Assembly (NCBI RefSeq): GCF_002160015.1
Contig: NZ_NFJT01000024.1
Span: forward strand, 1 to 44,096
Direction: 5' to 3'
Source of the DNA: Anaerofilum sp. An201
Lineage (GTDB): Bacteria > Bacillota > Clostridia > Oscillospirales > Ruminococcaceae
Length of the DNA: 44,096 nucleotides
A model generated the notes under the pieces. That model did not search any database. It was not told where the DNA came from and saw nothing but the letters and a program-made list of their open reading frames with translations. Shown in pieces: positions 15,685 to 24,264 of the stretch. A program made the position numbers and the translations under genes. Numbering within the stretch: position 1 is the first letter of the stretch; every line of letters starts with the position of its first letter.

Positions 15685-17379
15685 TCAGTCCCGCTGTTCC
15701 GCCAGCTGCTTCCAGGGCGCCAGCAGGCCCAGCGCCGCCGCCGCGATCAGCAGCGGGTGCACGGTGGACAGGTACATGATGGAGGTGCCGATGCCGAAGC
15801 TGGCCACCTCCATAAAGGCGATCATCATCGCGCGCAGCACCGCCATGCCGAGCAGCCCCCAAACGGCCAGCCAGGCCACCCGCGCGCCGGCGCCCGCGCC
15901 CTTTTTCCAGACGCTGCGCCCGCCCGCGCACAGGCGCACCACCGCCAGCAGCAGGCACAGCGGCAGCAGCAGCGAATAGGCATGCCGCACCCCCTGCAGC
16001 ACCCCGAACACCAGCGTCTGGAGCGGGGAATAGTACGGCTCGCTGGTGCCCGCCTTGCAGGCGAGGTTCGCGGGGGTGTGGAGGAACGCCTCCATCGGGG
16101 CGATCTGGTCCTCGGCGCGGCCCACGCTGATGGTGTCCATACAGGGGGCGGCGTCCTGCATCGTCAGGCAGAACCACAGGCTGTGCAGCCCTTCGCGCAC
16201 CACCGGCCCGACATACTTCGCCGTGATGCGGGGGGTGGTGCTGCTGCGCGGGCCGGTGGCCTCCACCGCGCCGCTGTCGCACAGGGCGTTCACCTCGTCC
16301 GCCAGGGCGGTGAAGTACTCCTGCGCCGTTTGGGCCGTCTCATACATGCCCGCCTCCGACGCCGCCCGCCGCAGCGCCCAGTAGAAAGCGCCGGCCGGGT
16401 ATTCGCCGGTGCGCACATCGGCATAGCCGTTCTGGAAGGCGGGGTCCTCCAGCCAGGGGCGCAGCAGCGTGAAATGCTCCGCGCCCGCCTCGTACAGCGC
16501 TTCCCGCCCCGCCCGGGTCAGCGGGATCTGGATGAGGCCGTCCTGTTCGTCCTGCCCGGCCTGCACCCGGGTGAGCGCGCCGTAGGCGGAGGTGAAGTCG
16601 GAGGAGGTGAAGTCGCTCACCACAAAGCGGCCGTAGGCGGCGGCGTTCATCCCCGCCCAGCCGCACAGGCACAGCCCGAACAGCGCGGGGACGATCGCCA
16701 GCAGCGCCGCCCGCCCGGCCTTGGTGCGCCGCGGCAGGCGGCTGGCGCAGATCCGCCACACGACGATGCCGCCCGCCGCCAGCACGAAGGGCCACACCCA
16801 CACGCCGTCCTCCCGGCAGAGCCACACCGCGCCGAGCGAAAGCCCGCACAGCACCAGCCAGCCCACGGCCCTTTGGCGGGTGCAGCGCAGCGCAAAGCCC
16901 GCCATGCCCGCAAACACGAGCAGGCACAGCGCGGGGAAGATGTTGTCGCGGTAGACCCGCAGGGTGAAGGCGGCGATGGCCGCCGGGTTCCACAGCAGCA
17001 CGCCGTACAGCGCCAGCCGCCTGCCGCGGGTGGGCAGCACCGGCGCGAAGGCGCAGGCCAGCGCGGCGCAGCCGGCGGCCCAGAGGGCCTGTCCGCCCAC
17101 CAGGAACGGGATGTGCAGCAGGTGCAGCGCCGCCAGCCACAGCGCGAAGAAGCTGTGTTTGGAGAGGGTGAGCCAGCCGTATTCGCCCAGCCAGCTGCCC
17201 TGTGTGATGGATACCGCCATATCGTAGAGCAGGGTGTCGTCCAGCGGCGCGAGGTCGGGGGTGTAGTATCCCATCTGGAAGGCCGCCGCCGCCAGACGCC
17301 CCAGCGTCAGCACCGCGGCGAACAGCCAGAACCATCCGGCGGTCAGCTGGCCGTCCCGCGTGAAGGAGATGCGTTTCAA
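15685..17379 (-). CDS. Multispanning membrane protein, GT-C glycosyltransferase-like
   Basis: A 564-residue protein with about ten to twelve hydrophobic segments. The start is a TTG (17379) eight to nine bases after AGGAGG. The first extracytoplasmic loop contains an acidic motif, LAPLDDTLLYDMA, in the place where GT-C glycosyltransferases (PMT/ArnT-like) carry their catalytic Asp pair. A large soluble loop lies around residues 265-420. It is the last gene of a glycan operon with two GT2 enzymes, one of which resembles polyprenyl-phosphate sugar synthases. A role in transferring a lipid-linked sugar on the outer face is therefore plausible, but the assignment rests on topology and context. 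Confidence 0.6.
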   Translation of the reverse strand: MKRISFTRDGQLTAGWFWLFAAVLTLGRLAAAAFQMGYYTPDLAPLDDTLLYDMAVSITQGSWLGEYGWLTLSKHSFFALWLAALHLLHIPFLVGGQALWAAGCAALACAFAPVLPTRGRRLALYGVLLWNPAAIAAFTLRVYRDNIFPALCLLVFAGMAGFALRCTRQRAVGWLVLCGLSLGAVWLCREDGVWVWPFVLAAGGIVVWRICASRLPRRTKAGRAALLAIVPALFGLCLCGWAGMNAAAYGRFVVSDFTSSDFTSAYGALTRVQAGQDEQDGLIQIPLTRAGREALYEAGAEHFTLLRPWLEDPAFQNGYADVRTGEYPAGAFYWALRRAASEAGMYETAQTAQEYFTALADEVNALCDSGAVEATGPRSSTTPRITAKYVGPVVREGLHSLWFCLTMQDAAPCMDTISVGRAEDQIAPMEAFLHTPANLACKAGTSEPYYSPLQTLVFGVLQGVRHAYSLLLPLCLLLAVVRLCAGGRSVWKKGAGAGARVAWLAVWGLLGMAVLRAMMIAFMEVASFGIGTSIMYLSTVHPLLIAAAALGLLAPWKQLAEQRD

Positions 17380-17392
17380 ATCAGATCCCTCC

Positions 17393-18334
17393 TCAGTCGG
17401 CGCGGTCGGCGCAGGTGGGCAGCTTCTCCACGCCCTCCACCAGATACTTCTGCTGCTTGAACACCAGCTCGGTGAGCAGCGAGAGGTATTTGATGACGAT
17501 GGCCAGGATGCAGAACAGCCCGAAAAACCCGACGGTCAGCACCAGCATGGTGGTGGTCCAGCCGTCCACCGGGCGGCCGCCCAGATACACCACCAGCGTG
17601 TACACCAGCTCGGCCAGCGTCAGCAGCAGCATCGCCACCGCGATGGACAGGCTGATGCGGTAGCCCGCGTCGGTGTAGAGCACCAGCGAGTCCACCGCCT
17701 GGCCGAACCGCCGCCCCTGCAGCGAGTCGACCGCTTTGCCGGGGTATTCCAGCACCCCGTAGCCCAGGCCGCTGAAGGCATACGCCGCCTTGCGGTAGGG
17801 CAGATGGCTGCTCACCGCGTGCACCCGGTTGATGGCGCGGCGGCTGAGCAGCCGGAAGGCCTCGCTGCGCAGCGGGTGCACCCCCGCCGGCGCGCACCGG
17901 TTGAACACCCCGTAGAACAGCCGGCTGGTGAGGCGCGCGGACCCCGCCGGGGCGGCGGCCACGATGTCGCGGTTCTGGCCGAGGGCCATGTCGTAGGCTT
18001 CGCCCAGCAGGTGCTCCGGCCAGGCGAGGCTGGCCGAGTCGAACTCATACACAAAATCGCCGATCGCCATGTCCAGCCCGGCGTTCATGCACAGCTCGGG
18101 CCCCTGGCGCAGGCTCATGTGGATGACGGTGACCGGCGCGGCCTGCCCGGCGCAGAACCCGCGCACCAGGTCCACCGTGCCGTCGGTGCAGCCGTCGTCC
18201 ACACAGATGATCTCGTAGCGGGAAAAGCGCCCGGACAAAAACTCGCCCAGCCGCGCAAGGAAGGCCCCCACCCGCTGCTGCTCGTTGTGCAGGTAGACCA
18301 CCGCCGAAACAAAATTGCTCTCTTTATTCGTCAT
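17393..18334 (-). CDS. GT2 glycosyltransferase with C-terminal membrane helices (GtrB/DPM1-like)
   Basis: A 313-residue protein. It opens with VSAVVYLHNE and EIICVDDGCTDGTVDLVRGF, the nucleotide-sugar-binding DD motif of family 2 glycosyltransferases, and VYEFDSASLAWP stands where the DXD-like metal site is expected. Two C-terminal membrane helices (about residues 225-250 and 262-290) give the layout of undecaprenyl- or dolichyl-phosphate sugar synthases. ATG 18334 is chosen because GAGGTG lies seven bases upstream; a TTG at 18340 is possible. It overlaps the upstream FAD oxidoreductase gene by 11 bases. Confidence 0.85.
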   Translation of the reverse strand: MTNKESNFVSAVVYLHNEQQRVGAFLARLGEFLSGRFSRYEIICVDDGCTDGTVDLVRGFCAGQAAPVTVIHMSLRQGPELCMNAGLDMAIGDFVYEFDSASLAWPEHLLGEAYDMALGQNRDIVAAAPAGSARLTSRLFYGVFNRCAPAGVHPLRSEAFRLLSRRAINRVHAVSSHLPYRKAAYAFSGLGYGVLEYPGKAVDSLQGRRFGQAVDSLVLYTDAGYRISLSIAVAMLLLTLAELVYTLVVYLGGRPVDGWTTTMLVLTVGFFGLFCILAIVIKYLSLLTELVFKQQKYLVEGVEKLPTCADRAD

Positions 18335-19448
18335 CGTCAAGCACCTCGTCCAAATCGTACACCGTGTTGATCTTGCCGGACAGCACGCTCACGAACCGGG
18401 GCGCATCGCTGTACCGGCGCACCACGGTGGGGCGCGAGTCGTCGATCTCGCTGGCTTTGAGGATGGGTTTCATGCTGAACAGGCTGGAATGGTAGGCAAA
18501 GCCGTATTCCTCTTTCAGGTATTTGCGCGCCAGCTGGCTCATATACGGCCAGGCCGAGGCGGGCTTGGCCGGGCAGTCGTTGCAGTTGAACAGGCTGCCC
18601 GGGCGGCACCGCCCGCCGCTGCGCTGCTGGCACTCGAAGGTGGGCTCCGGCTGCCAGCTGGTGGCGTGGGGGGTGAAGGTGACGCTGGTCAGGCTGTGCA
18701 GCCCCGTCTTGCCGAACGGCATGATCGAGAAGAACGGCCCGTCCATCACCGTGATGCCCACGTTTTCCAGCTGCGGCGACACGGTGCACAGGATGATCTC
18801 GCACAGCTCGTATTTGATGGAGAACGGCTCGAAGCCCAGCATCGCGTGGATGTCGTTCACCCCCGCGTAGGTGGCGTTCAGCACGAACGGCGCAAAGGCC
18901 GTCTCCCCCTTCCACTGCACCCGCCAGCTCTGGCCCTCCTGCCGGATGGAGGTGGGGGCGGCGCCGTATTCCAGCCGCACGGTGGGGCAGGCGGACAGCT
19001 GCCCCAGAAACCACTCCTTCAGGATCTGGGCGTCGTAGGTGTATTCGGTGGTGAGGAAGGCGCCGTCGCACATGCCGGGGTTGAAGTAGCGGGAGAGGGG
19101 CAAATCGTCGCAGCGGATGTTCGCCGCCGCGCAGAAGTGGCGGAACTCGGCCGCGTTGGTCCAGGAGAAATGGGCGCTGGTGGCATACACCTGGTCGAAG
19201 CTCTGGTGGATGCAGAAGCCGTAGTCCTCCACGAAGCGGGTGAAATACCCCGCGCTCTTGGCCGCGGTGGACAGGCTGCGGGGGTAGTGGTAGCCCATGT
19301 GCACCCGCGCCTGGTTGATCCAGGTGGCGCGCGCAAAGGCGGTGTCGTCCCGCTCCAGCACCAGCACCCGCTGGCCGCGCTTCCCGCAGCGCAGCGCGGC
19401 GTAGAGGCCGTAGAGGCCCGCGCCCAGGATGATCTTGTCGTAGTTCAT
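18324..19448 (-). CDS. FAD-dependent oxidoreductase (DAO-like)
   Basis: A 374-residue flavoprotein. It has the Rossmann dinucleotide motif IILGAGLYGLYAALRCGKRG at residues 6-25 ending in the ribose-binding Glu of VLVLERD, and then NQARVHMGYHYPRS, a motif seen in D-amino-acid-oxidase-like proteins of surface polysaccharide loci. It contains several Cys in the C-terminal third (CQQRSGGRC, CNDCPA). It would oxidise a sugar or amino-sugar intermediate; the substrate is not deducible. A clear GAGGAGGG ribosome site precedes ATG 19448, and the gene lies 13 bases after the GT2 gene upstream. Confidence 0.8.
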   Translation of the reverse strand: MNYDKIILGAGLYGLYAALRCGKRGQRVLVLERDDTAFARATWINQARVHMGYHYPRSLSTAAKSAGYFTRFVEDYGFCIHQSFDQVYATSAHFSWTNAAEFRHFCAAANIRCDDLPLSRYFNPGMCDGAFLTTEYTYDAQILKEWFLGQLSACPTVRLEYGAAPTSIRQEGQSWRVQWKGETAFAPFVLNATYAGVNDIHAMLGFEPFSIKYELCEIILCTVSPQLENVGITVMDGPFFSIMPFGKTGLHSLTSVTFTPHATSWQPEPTFECQQRSGGRCRPGSLFNCNDCPAKPASAWPYMSQLARKYLKEEYGFAYHSSLFSMKPILKASEIDDSRPTVVRRYSDAPRFVSVLSGKINTVYDLDEVLDDDE

Positions 19449-19461
19449 GCAAAAGCCCTCC

Positions 19462-20253
19462 TCAGGGGTCGTAGCGGCCGAAGGCGTTGGCCAGCAGGAT
19501 CTGCAGCAGCCCCGCGTTCCCCTTCAGCGGGCTGATCTTGGTGGGCGTTTTGCCGGCGGGCGGATAGGCGCGGGTCACCGGGACCTCGCACGCTTTCAGC
19601 CCCAGCCGGGTGGCCCGCACGCTGAGATAGGCCAGCAGCTCGTAGCCCGCAAAAACGTCCCGCAGCGGCTGCACCGCCGGGTGGGTGAGATAGCGGCGGG
19701 AATAGCCGCGGTAGGCGTTGGTGGTGTCGGTGAACCAGTGGCGCGCCGTCAGGCTGATGACCGGCGCGTGGACAAGGCGCACCGCCAGATACCGCGAGAG
19801 CGGCGTGTGGATGGCCCTGCCGCCCTTCACAAAGCGGCTGCCCTGCACGAGGTCGTAGCCCGCGTCCAGCTTTTCGAGGAAGCGGGGCAGGTCCTCGATC
19901 GAGTCCTTGTTGTTGCCGTCGATGGTGAGGATGCCGTCGTATCCGCGCTCCAGCGCGAAATGGATGCCGCAGCGCAGCTGGGCGCCCTGCTTGCCGGGGC
20001 CGGTTTTCACCAGCAGCGTGTTCACCCCGGCCGCCTGCAGGGCGGCGGGGTCGCAGCTGCCGTCGGTGCTGCCGCCGTCGCACAGCACGATGTCGGCCAG
20101 TTTGTCGATGCCCGCTCTCTGTGCGCGGGCCAGCTCGGCCGCGATGCGCCCCCCTTCGTTGATCACCGGGATGAGCAGGCACCACCGGCTGCGGCGGGGG
20201 GAAAATTCGGTTTGGATGTGGTCGGGCACGCCCGGGATATTCTGCACCGTCAT
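19462..20253 (-). CDS. GT2 family glycosyltransferase
   Basis: A 263-residue soluble glycosyltransferase. It has LLIPVINEGGRIAAEL, IVLCDGGSTDGS (DD-like motif) and GILTIDGNNKDS (DXD-like metal site), then LVQGSRFVKGG, all in the order expected for GT2 enzymes of the dolichol-phosphate-mannose synthase type. ATG 20253 overlaps the stop of the isomerase gene (ATGA), which fixes the start. It belongs to the glycan operon running from 21958 down to 15685. Confidence 0.88.
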   Translation of the reverse strand: MTVQNIPGVPDHIQTEFSPRRSRWCLLIPVINEGGRIAAELARAQRAGIDKLADIVLCDGGSTDGSCDPAALQAAGVNTLLVKTGPGKQGAQLRCGIHFALERGYDGILTIDGNNKDSIEDLPRFLEKLDAGYDLVQGSRFVKGGRAIHTPLSRYLAVRLVHAPVISLTARHWFTDTTNAYRGYSRRYLTHPAVQPLRDVFAGYELLAYLSVRATRLGLKACEVPVTRAYPPAGKTPTKISPLKGNAGLLQILLANAFGRYDP

Positions 20254-21026
20254 CGGAACACCTCCGCGATATAGTCCAGCACCGGCTCCAGCACCTCGTC
20301 CGGCTGGGTCTTCATCTCGATCGACACAAACCCCTCGTAGCCGCCGTCTGCCAGCAGCACGGCCAGCTCCCGGTGCAGCGGGCGGCGGGCGATGGGGGCC
20401 ATCTCCGGCTCGCTGATGTGGATATGGCTCACCAGCGGCAGGTTTTCGGCCAGCGTGCGCAGGCTCTCGCCGCCGGTGAGCACGGTGCCCAGGTCGTAGT
20501 TGACCCACAGGCCCGGCACCTGCCTGGCAAAGGCAAAGGCCTCGGCGCTGGTGTTGACGAAGTTGGTGCCGTAGACGGGGGGATTGGCTTCCAGCGCGAT
20601 GCGGACTCCGTATCTGGCCGCCTTTTCCACGATGGCGGAGAAGAAGGGGATGGCGTCGGCGGGGCGGCCGCCCGCCGGCATCACGCGCCCGCGCGGGCAG
20701 CCGAACACCAGGCTTTTGCAGCCCACCGCCGCGGCAAAGGCGGCGGCCTGCCCGGTGTAGTCGATCAGGGCGGGGGCGTCGGCGGGGTCGAACAGGTTGC
20801 CGCTCCTGCCGTACCAGATGCTCTGCAGGGACGGGATGCACAGGCCGTAGTCCGCCTGCAGCTTCCGCGCCAGCGCGGCGGCGTCGGCGGCGCGGCCGTA
20901 GGGGGGCGCCGGCACCAGGCGGGTGGGGGCGGCTTCCAGGCCGGTGTAGCCGTAGGTGTGCAGCAGCTGCCAGGCGGTCTGGTCGTACTCGGCCCGCCAG
21001 CCGATGTTGGAGGCAGCGAGTTTCAT
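20250..21026 (-). CDS. Sugar phosphate isomerase/epimerase (TIM barrel)
   Basis: A 258-residue AP-endonuclease-2-like TIM-barrel protein (MKLAASNIGWRAE, RIALEANPPVYGTNFVNTS, VNYDLGTVL, SHIHISEPEMAPI, FVSIEMK). The Glu/Asp/His residues that bind the divalent metal in this fold are visible in these motifs. It probably isomerises or epimerises a sugar intermediate. ATGA overlaps at both ends couple it to the epimerase upstream and the GT2 gene downstream. Confidence 0.85.
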   Translation of the reverse strand: MKLAASNIGWRAEYDQTAWQLLHTYGYTGLEAAPTRLVPAPPYGRAADAAALARKLQADYGLCIPSLQSIWYGRSGNLFDPADAPALIDYTGQAAAFAAAVGCKSLVFGCPRGRVMPAGGRPADAIPFFSAIVEKAARYGVRIALEANPPVYGTNFVNTSAEAFAFARQVPGLWVNYDLGTVLTGGESLRTLAENLPLVSHIHISEPEMAPIARRPLHRELAVLLADGGYEGFVSIEMKTQPDEVLEPVLDYIAEVFR

Positions 21027-21958
21027 CGTGTTCCCTCCCGGTGCGCCGCCGCCATGAAGGAGCGGATGGCGTTCATCGAATCGGCGGCGGACAGACAGTA
21101 GCCGTTCTCCCCGCCGAACAGGCCGGCGTGGATGCTGCGCATGTCGTAGCTGACCGGGTTGGAGCTGATGTGGTTCTCGAACACCCCGCCGTGGGTGAGG
21201 GCGGCGTAGATGTCGGCGGCGCAGAGGGGCTCGGCCGTGAGGTTCAGCACCGGCAGGCGGTGGGCCAGCGCGACGGTGAGATCCCGCCACAGCAGCGACA
21301 GGTCGTAGAACTGGTAGCGGGCGCGGCTGTCGGTGAAGGAGAGGGCGTTGAACGGCTGCTTCGCAAACCAGGCGTCCAGCTCGGCGCGCTCGGCGGCGGA
21401 GGTGCACACCTGCACAAAGCCCCGGTCGACGGGCTGGTAGCAGCGCGCCACCAGCGGCTCGCTCTCCAGCTGGCGCATCCGGTCTGGCATCAGCATGGTG
21501 GGGGCGGGGTGCAGGATGTCGTGCAGGAAGTTCTTCTTCAGCCCGTTGCCCAGCAGCGCCGGCAGGCGCACCACCGTGCAGTTGGGCACAGCCTGGCGCA
21601 CCAGCGCCTCCAGGCGGGCGCGGTTGCGGCCGTAGGCGCCGGGGGCGTCGGTGTCGGCGGGGGTGTTCTCGTCCACCCCCTGCGGGTCGGCGTAGACGTC
21701 CACCGTGCTGATCAGCACCAGCTGCCGCGGCGCGATGGCCCGGATGTTCTCAAACGCCCCGTGCACCGCCTGCCAGTCGGCTTCGGGGTCTCGGTTTGCG
21801 AGATATTTGGCGGCGGGGACGCCGGCGTAGATGAGCAGGTCCGGCCGGGTGCCGAAAGCCTCTGTGATGTTCCTGGAATTGTACAGGGCGGTGAAGGGGT
21901 GGCTGGCCGCCAGATTCCCCCCCACGAACCCGGTGTATCCCACCAAGGCGGTGTGCAT
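21023..21958 (-). CDS. NAD-dependent epimerase/dehydratase (SDR family)
   Basis: A 311-residue extended SDR-type protein. It starts MHTALVGYTGFVGGNLAA, a GxxGxxG nucleotide-binding motif, followed by LLIYAGVPAAK and LVLISTVDVYADPQG. GAYGRNRARLEALV contains a YxxxR variant where the catalytic YxxxK is usual, so the mechanism may be altered. ATG 21958 follows GAGGGAGGA; the longer frame to 22024 has no ribosome site. First gene of the six-gene glycan operon. Confidence 0.82.
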   Translation of the reverse strand: MHTALVGYTGFVGGNLAASHPFTALYNSRNITEAFGTRPDLLIYAGVPAAKYLANRDPEADWQAVHGAFENIRAIAPRQLVLISTVDVYADPQGVDENTPADTDAPGAYGRNRARLEALVRQAVPNCTVVRLPALLGNGLKKNFLHDILHPAPTMLMPDRMRQLESEPLVARCYQPVDRGFVQVCTSAAERAELDAWFAKQPFNALSFTDSRARYQFYDLSLLWRDLTVALAHRLPVLNLTAEPLCAADIYAALTHGGVFENHISSNPVSYDMRSIHAGLFGGENGYCLSAADSMNAIRSFMAAAHREGTR

Positions 21959-21995
21959 GGATGGTTCCTCCCTCGTGTGCGGTATGGTTGATTTC

Positions 21996-22024
21996 AGTAT
22001 ACCGCTTTTTGCCGCCGGGCGCAA
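21996..22024 (-). promoter_or_regulatory. Promoter of the surface-glycan operon
   Basis: On the minus strand TTGCGC (22019-22024) and TATACT (21996-22001) are spaced by 17 bases, giving a start about 30 bases before ATG 21958. It lies back to back with the C39 peptidase promoter. Confidence 0.65.
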
Positions 22025-22034
22025 CCACGCGCGC

Positions 22035-22063
22035 TTGACAAGCCCTGCGCCCTGCTATACCAT
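22035..22063 (+). promoter_or_regulatory. Promoter of the C39-like peptidase gene
   Basis: A perfect TTGACA (22035-22040), a 17-base spacer and TACCAT (22058-22063). Transcription would start about 45 bases before the ATG at 22115. Confidence 0.65.
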
Positions 22064-22114
22064 TATAGATAAGAAAGAACGCCGGCACGCACTGCCGGGG
22101 CAGGAGGGTACGCC

Positions 22115-23467
22115 ATGCAGCCCAAAAATTTGTATCTGATCGAAGGTCCCGAGGCATTCAGCACCGGCGAGATGGAGAATGTGGCCATCAAGCACGGCTG
22201 CCTCGTGCTGGAACACCAGGCCGGCCAGCGGGTGCTGGCGGGGGGATACACCGCCAAACAGGCGCAGCTGCCGGCCTTCGACCGGCTGGTGGCCAGCTGG
22301 AACGCCGACACGCCTCCCGGCACGATGGTGGAGGTGCAGGCGCGCGTGAAGGCGGAGGGCACCTGGAGCCGGTGGTTCTCGTTCGGGCGGTGGAGCCCGT
22401 TCTGCCGCCGCACCAGCTTTTCCGAGCGGGGAACGGTGGCTGATATGGACACCGACACCCTGATCGTGCGCAGCAGCCAGGGCGCCACCGAGGCCCAGAT
22501 GCGGGTGTATCTGTACACCGAGCAGGAGAACGTCACGCCGCGGGTGCGCCTGCTGGCGGTGACGGTGCGGCCGGTGCGCTGGGAGCAGAAGGAGGGCGCG
22601 CCGGTGCGGCGGCAGCTGTATCTGCCGGCCTATTCCCAGCTGAACCGCGACCCGATGATCGGCAGTTCCATCTGCAGCCCGGTGACGGTGACCTGCCTGA
22701 TGAACCGCTGGGGCAGCGACCTGCTGCCGGAAGAGGTGGCGCACGTCTGCTACGACGCCGACTACCACGGCTTCGGCAACTGGGCGTTTGCGGCGGCGGC
22801 GGCGGGCAGCTTCGGATACCGCGCCTACGCGGCCTATCTGGACCTGGAAGGGCTGCGCCGGGAGATCCGGGAGGGATACTCGGTGGGGGTGAGCGTGCGC
22901 TATGCGAACGACCCCGAGCTGGCGCGCAAGGAGAACCTGCCCTACCTGGAGGGCGCGCCGGGGATCACCCACGGCCATCTGCTGGCGGTGCGGGGATTCG
23001 AGCAGGACGGGGAGACCGAGTATGTGCTGGTGAACGATTCCTATGCCGCCAGCGACGGGCAGGCGGCGCGGCGCTACCGGCTGGACCAGTTCCTGAACGC
23101 CTGGCACAACCGGATGGCCTACATCGTGCATCCGGGCCCGCGCGAGGCGGGGGCGGCGGCCCCGATCCGGCGGCGCGCCCAGCTGAAGGCCGCCGCCCAG
23201 CCGGGGGAATACCTGTTTGAGGTGAAGGGCGAGACGCGCACGCTGCCGGCGGACTTCCTGGGCACCAAGGAAGAGCCGGGCGGCACGCTGGCCTGCACGA
23301 TTCAGGACGGGGTGGCCTACGCCACCACCGCGCACAAGAGCTTCCGCTACCTGACGGTGGGCGAAAACGGCGGCGTGCTGCTGCCGCAGGAGGCCGTCGA
23401 GACCGACCAGCGGGTGACGGTGTACGCCATCGACACCCGGGGCGAGATGCTGGTGGCGGAAAAATAA
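22115..23467 (+). CDS. C39-like cysteine peptidase family protein
   Basis: A 450-residue protein with AGGAGG before ATG 22115. Residues 1-155 form a beta-rich N-terminal domain (TMVEVQARVKAEGTWSRWFS). Residues from about 165 to 330 are a Peptidase_C39_2 domain: YLPAYSQLNRDPMIGSSICS with candidate nucleophile Cys187, ITHGHLLAVRGF with the His, and YVLVNDSYA with the Asn/Asp. There is no signal peptide, so it is probably cytoplasmic. The N-terminal part plus C39-like layout is common in Oscillospiraceae and Paenibacillaceae genomes, where its substrate is unknown. It stands alone between its own promoter and terminator. Confidence 0.85.
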   Translation: MQPKNLYLIEGPEAFSTGEMENVAIKHGCLVLEHQAGQRVLAGGYTAKQAQLPAFDRLVASWNADTPPGTMVEVQARVKAEGTWSRWFSFGRWSPFCRRTSFSERGTVADMDTDTLIVRSSQGATEAQMRVYLYTEQENVTPRVRLLAVTVRPVRWEQKEGAPVRRQLYLPAYSQLNRDPMIGSSICSPVTVTCLMNRWGSDLLPEEVAHVCYDADYHGFGNWAFAAAAAGSFGYRAYAAYLDLEGLRREIREGYSVGVSVRYANDPELARKENLPYLEGAPGITHGHLLAVRGFEQDGETEYVLVNDSYAASDGQAARRYRLDQFLNAWHNRMAYIVHPGPREAGAAAPIRRRAQLKAAAQPGEYLFEVKGETRTLPADFLGTKEEPGGTLACTIQDGVAYATTAHKSFRYLTVGENGGVLLPQEAVETDQRVTVYAIDTRGEMLVAEK

Positions 23468-23476
23468 TGCGGAGAA

Positions 23477-23522
23477 AATTCCCGGCCGGAGGAAAAAACA
23501 ACCCCCCGGCCGGAATTTTTTT
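23477..23522 (+). terminator. Terminator of the C39-like peptidase gene
   Basis: The CCGGCCGG arms (23482-23489 and 23506-23513), extended by A/T pairs, are followed by seven T (23516-23522), ten bases after the stop codon. Confidence 0.88.
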
Positions 23523-23533
23523 GAAAAAAGTGC

Positions 23534-23562
23534 TTGACAAAGCCAAGACTGTGTGATACTAT
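23534..23562 (+). promoter_or_regulatory. Promoter of the initiator tRNA gene
   Basis: A perfect TTGACA at 23534-23539, a 17-base spacer and an extended -10 TGATACTAT (hexamer 23557-23562). This is the strongest-looking promoter of the window, placed about 20 bases before the mature tRNA 5' end. Confidence 0.8.
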
Positions 23563-23584
23563 AATTAGGCACTGAGCGATATAT

Positions 23585-23660
<76 letters not shown>

Positions 23661-23664
23661 TGAT

Positions 23665-23702
23665 AAGTTGACAGATTCCGAATGGAATCTGTCAACTTTT
23701 TT
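23665..23702 (+). terminator. Terminator of the initiator tRNA
   Basis: A 15-bp perfect stem (23665-23679 with 23684-23698), 4-base loop, then a T run (23697-23702). It starts four bases after the CCA end. Confidence 0.95.
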
Positions 23703-23720
23703 ATACCAAAAACAATGAAA

Positions 23721-23746
23721 AGCCGCGGGATTTCCTGCGGCTTTTT
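23721..23746 (+). terminator. Second terminator after the tRNA
   Basis: A 9-bp stem with one G-T pair (23721-23729 with 23734-23742) and T run 23742-23746. It may belong to sequence brought in next to the tRNA. Confidence 0.75.
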
Positions 23747-23805
23747 GCTTTATCCGTAAGAAATTTAATGGTCCATATGATTTCTTTTTAAGGAGGTCAT
23801 ACCTA

Positions 23806-24264
23806 ATGAATAAAAGTGAATCTATCAAAGCCGGTCTCCGCAAGCGTTTCCAGTCGGGCGAGTCAAAGCTGGCAAAGAGAAAATGCTATGGGTATAAACC
23901 TGGTGCCAACGGCGAACTGGTTATTGATCCGGAGGAAGCCGAAATTGTTACCCGCATTTTTACGCAGTACCAAAGCGGCATGAGTTTGGGAGCGATTGCC
24001 GCTGAACTGTCCAAACAGCAAATTTCCTCTCCGACAGGAAAAGCTCAATGGAGCCGGGAGGCCATCCACAAGTTGTTGTCCAATGAAAAATATACGGGTC
24101 GAGTTCTGTTGCAGAAAACAATCCGCGCCGGCGGTATACAGGTGAAGAATGAAGGCGAAGAGCAGCAATATCTGTACGAGAATGCCCATGCAGCCATCAT
24201 TTCGGACGAACTGTTCTGGAACGTGCAGAAAATGAAAGCCAGCCGGACAAAAATTGTCAGTTAA
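23806..24264 (+). CDS. Serine recombinase remnant: Recombinase domain without catalytic domain
   Basis: A 152-residue protein with a very good ribosome site (AAGGAGG) before ATG 23806. It begins in the linker helix of large serine recombinases (ESIKAGLRKRFQSGE) and continues through the Recombinase (PF07508-type) DNA-binding domain: CYGYKPGANGELVIDPEEAE, IFTQYQSGMSLGAIAAELSK, WSREAIHKLLSNEKYTG. The N-terminal resolvase domain with the catalytic Ser, about 140 residues, and the C-terminal zinc and coiled-coil parts are absent. It cannot recombine DNA on its own; it could bind DNA. It is either decayed from an integrase or kept as a DNA-binding protein. Lower GC than its flanks. Confidence 0.82.
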   Translation: MNKSESIKAGLRKRFQSGESKLAKRKCYGYKPGANGELVIDPEEAEIVTRIFTQYQSGMSLGAIAAELSKQQISSPTGKAQWSREAIHKLLSNEKYTGRVLLQKTIRAGGIQVKNEGEEQQYLYENAHAAIISDELFWNVQKMKASRTKIVS

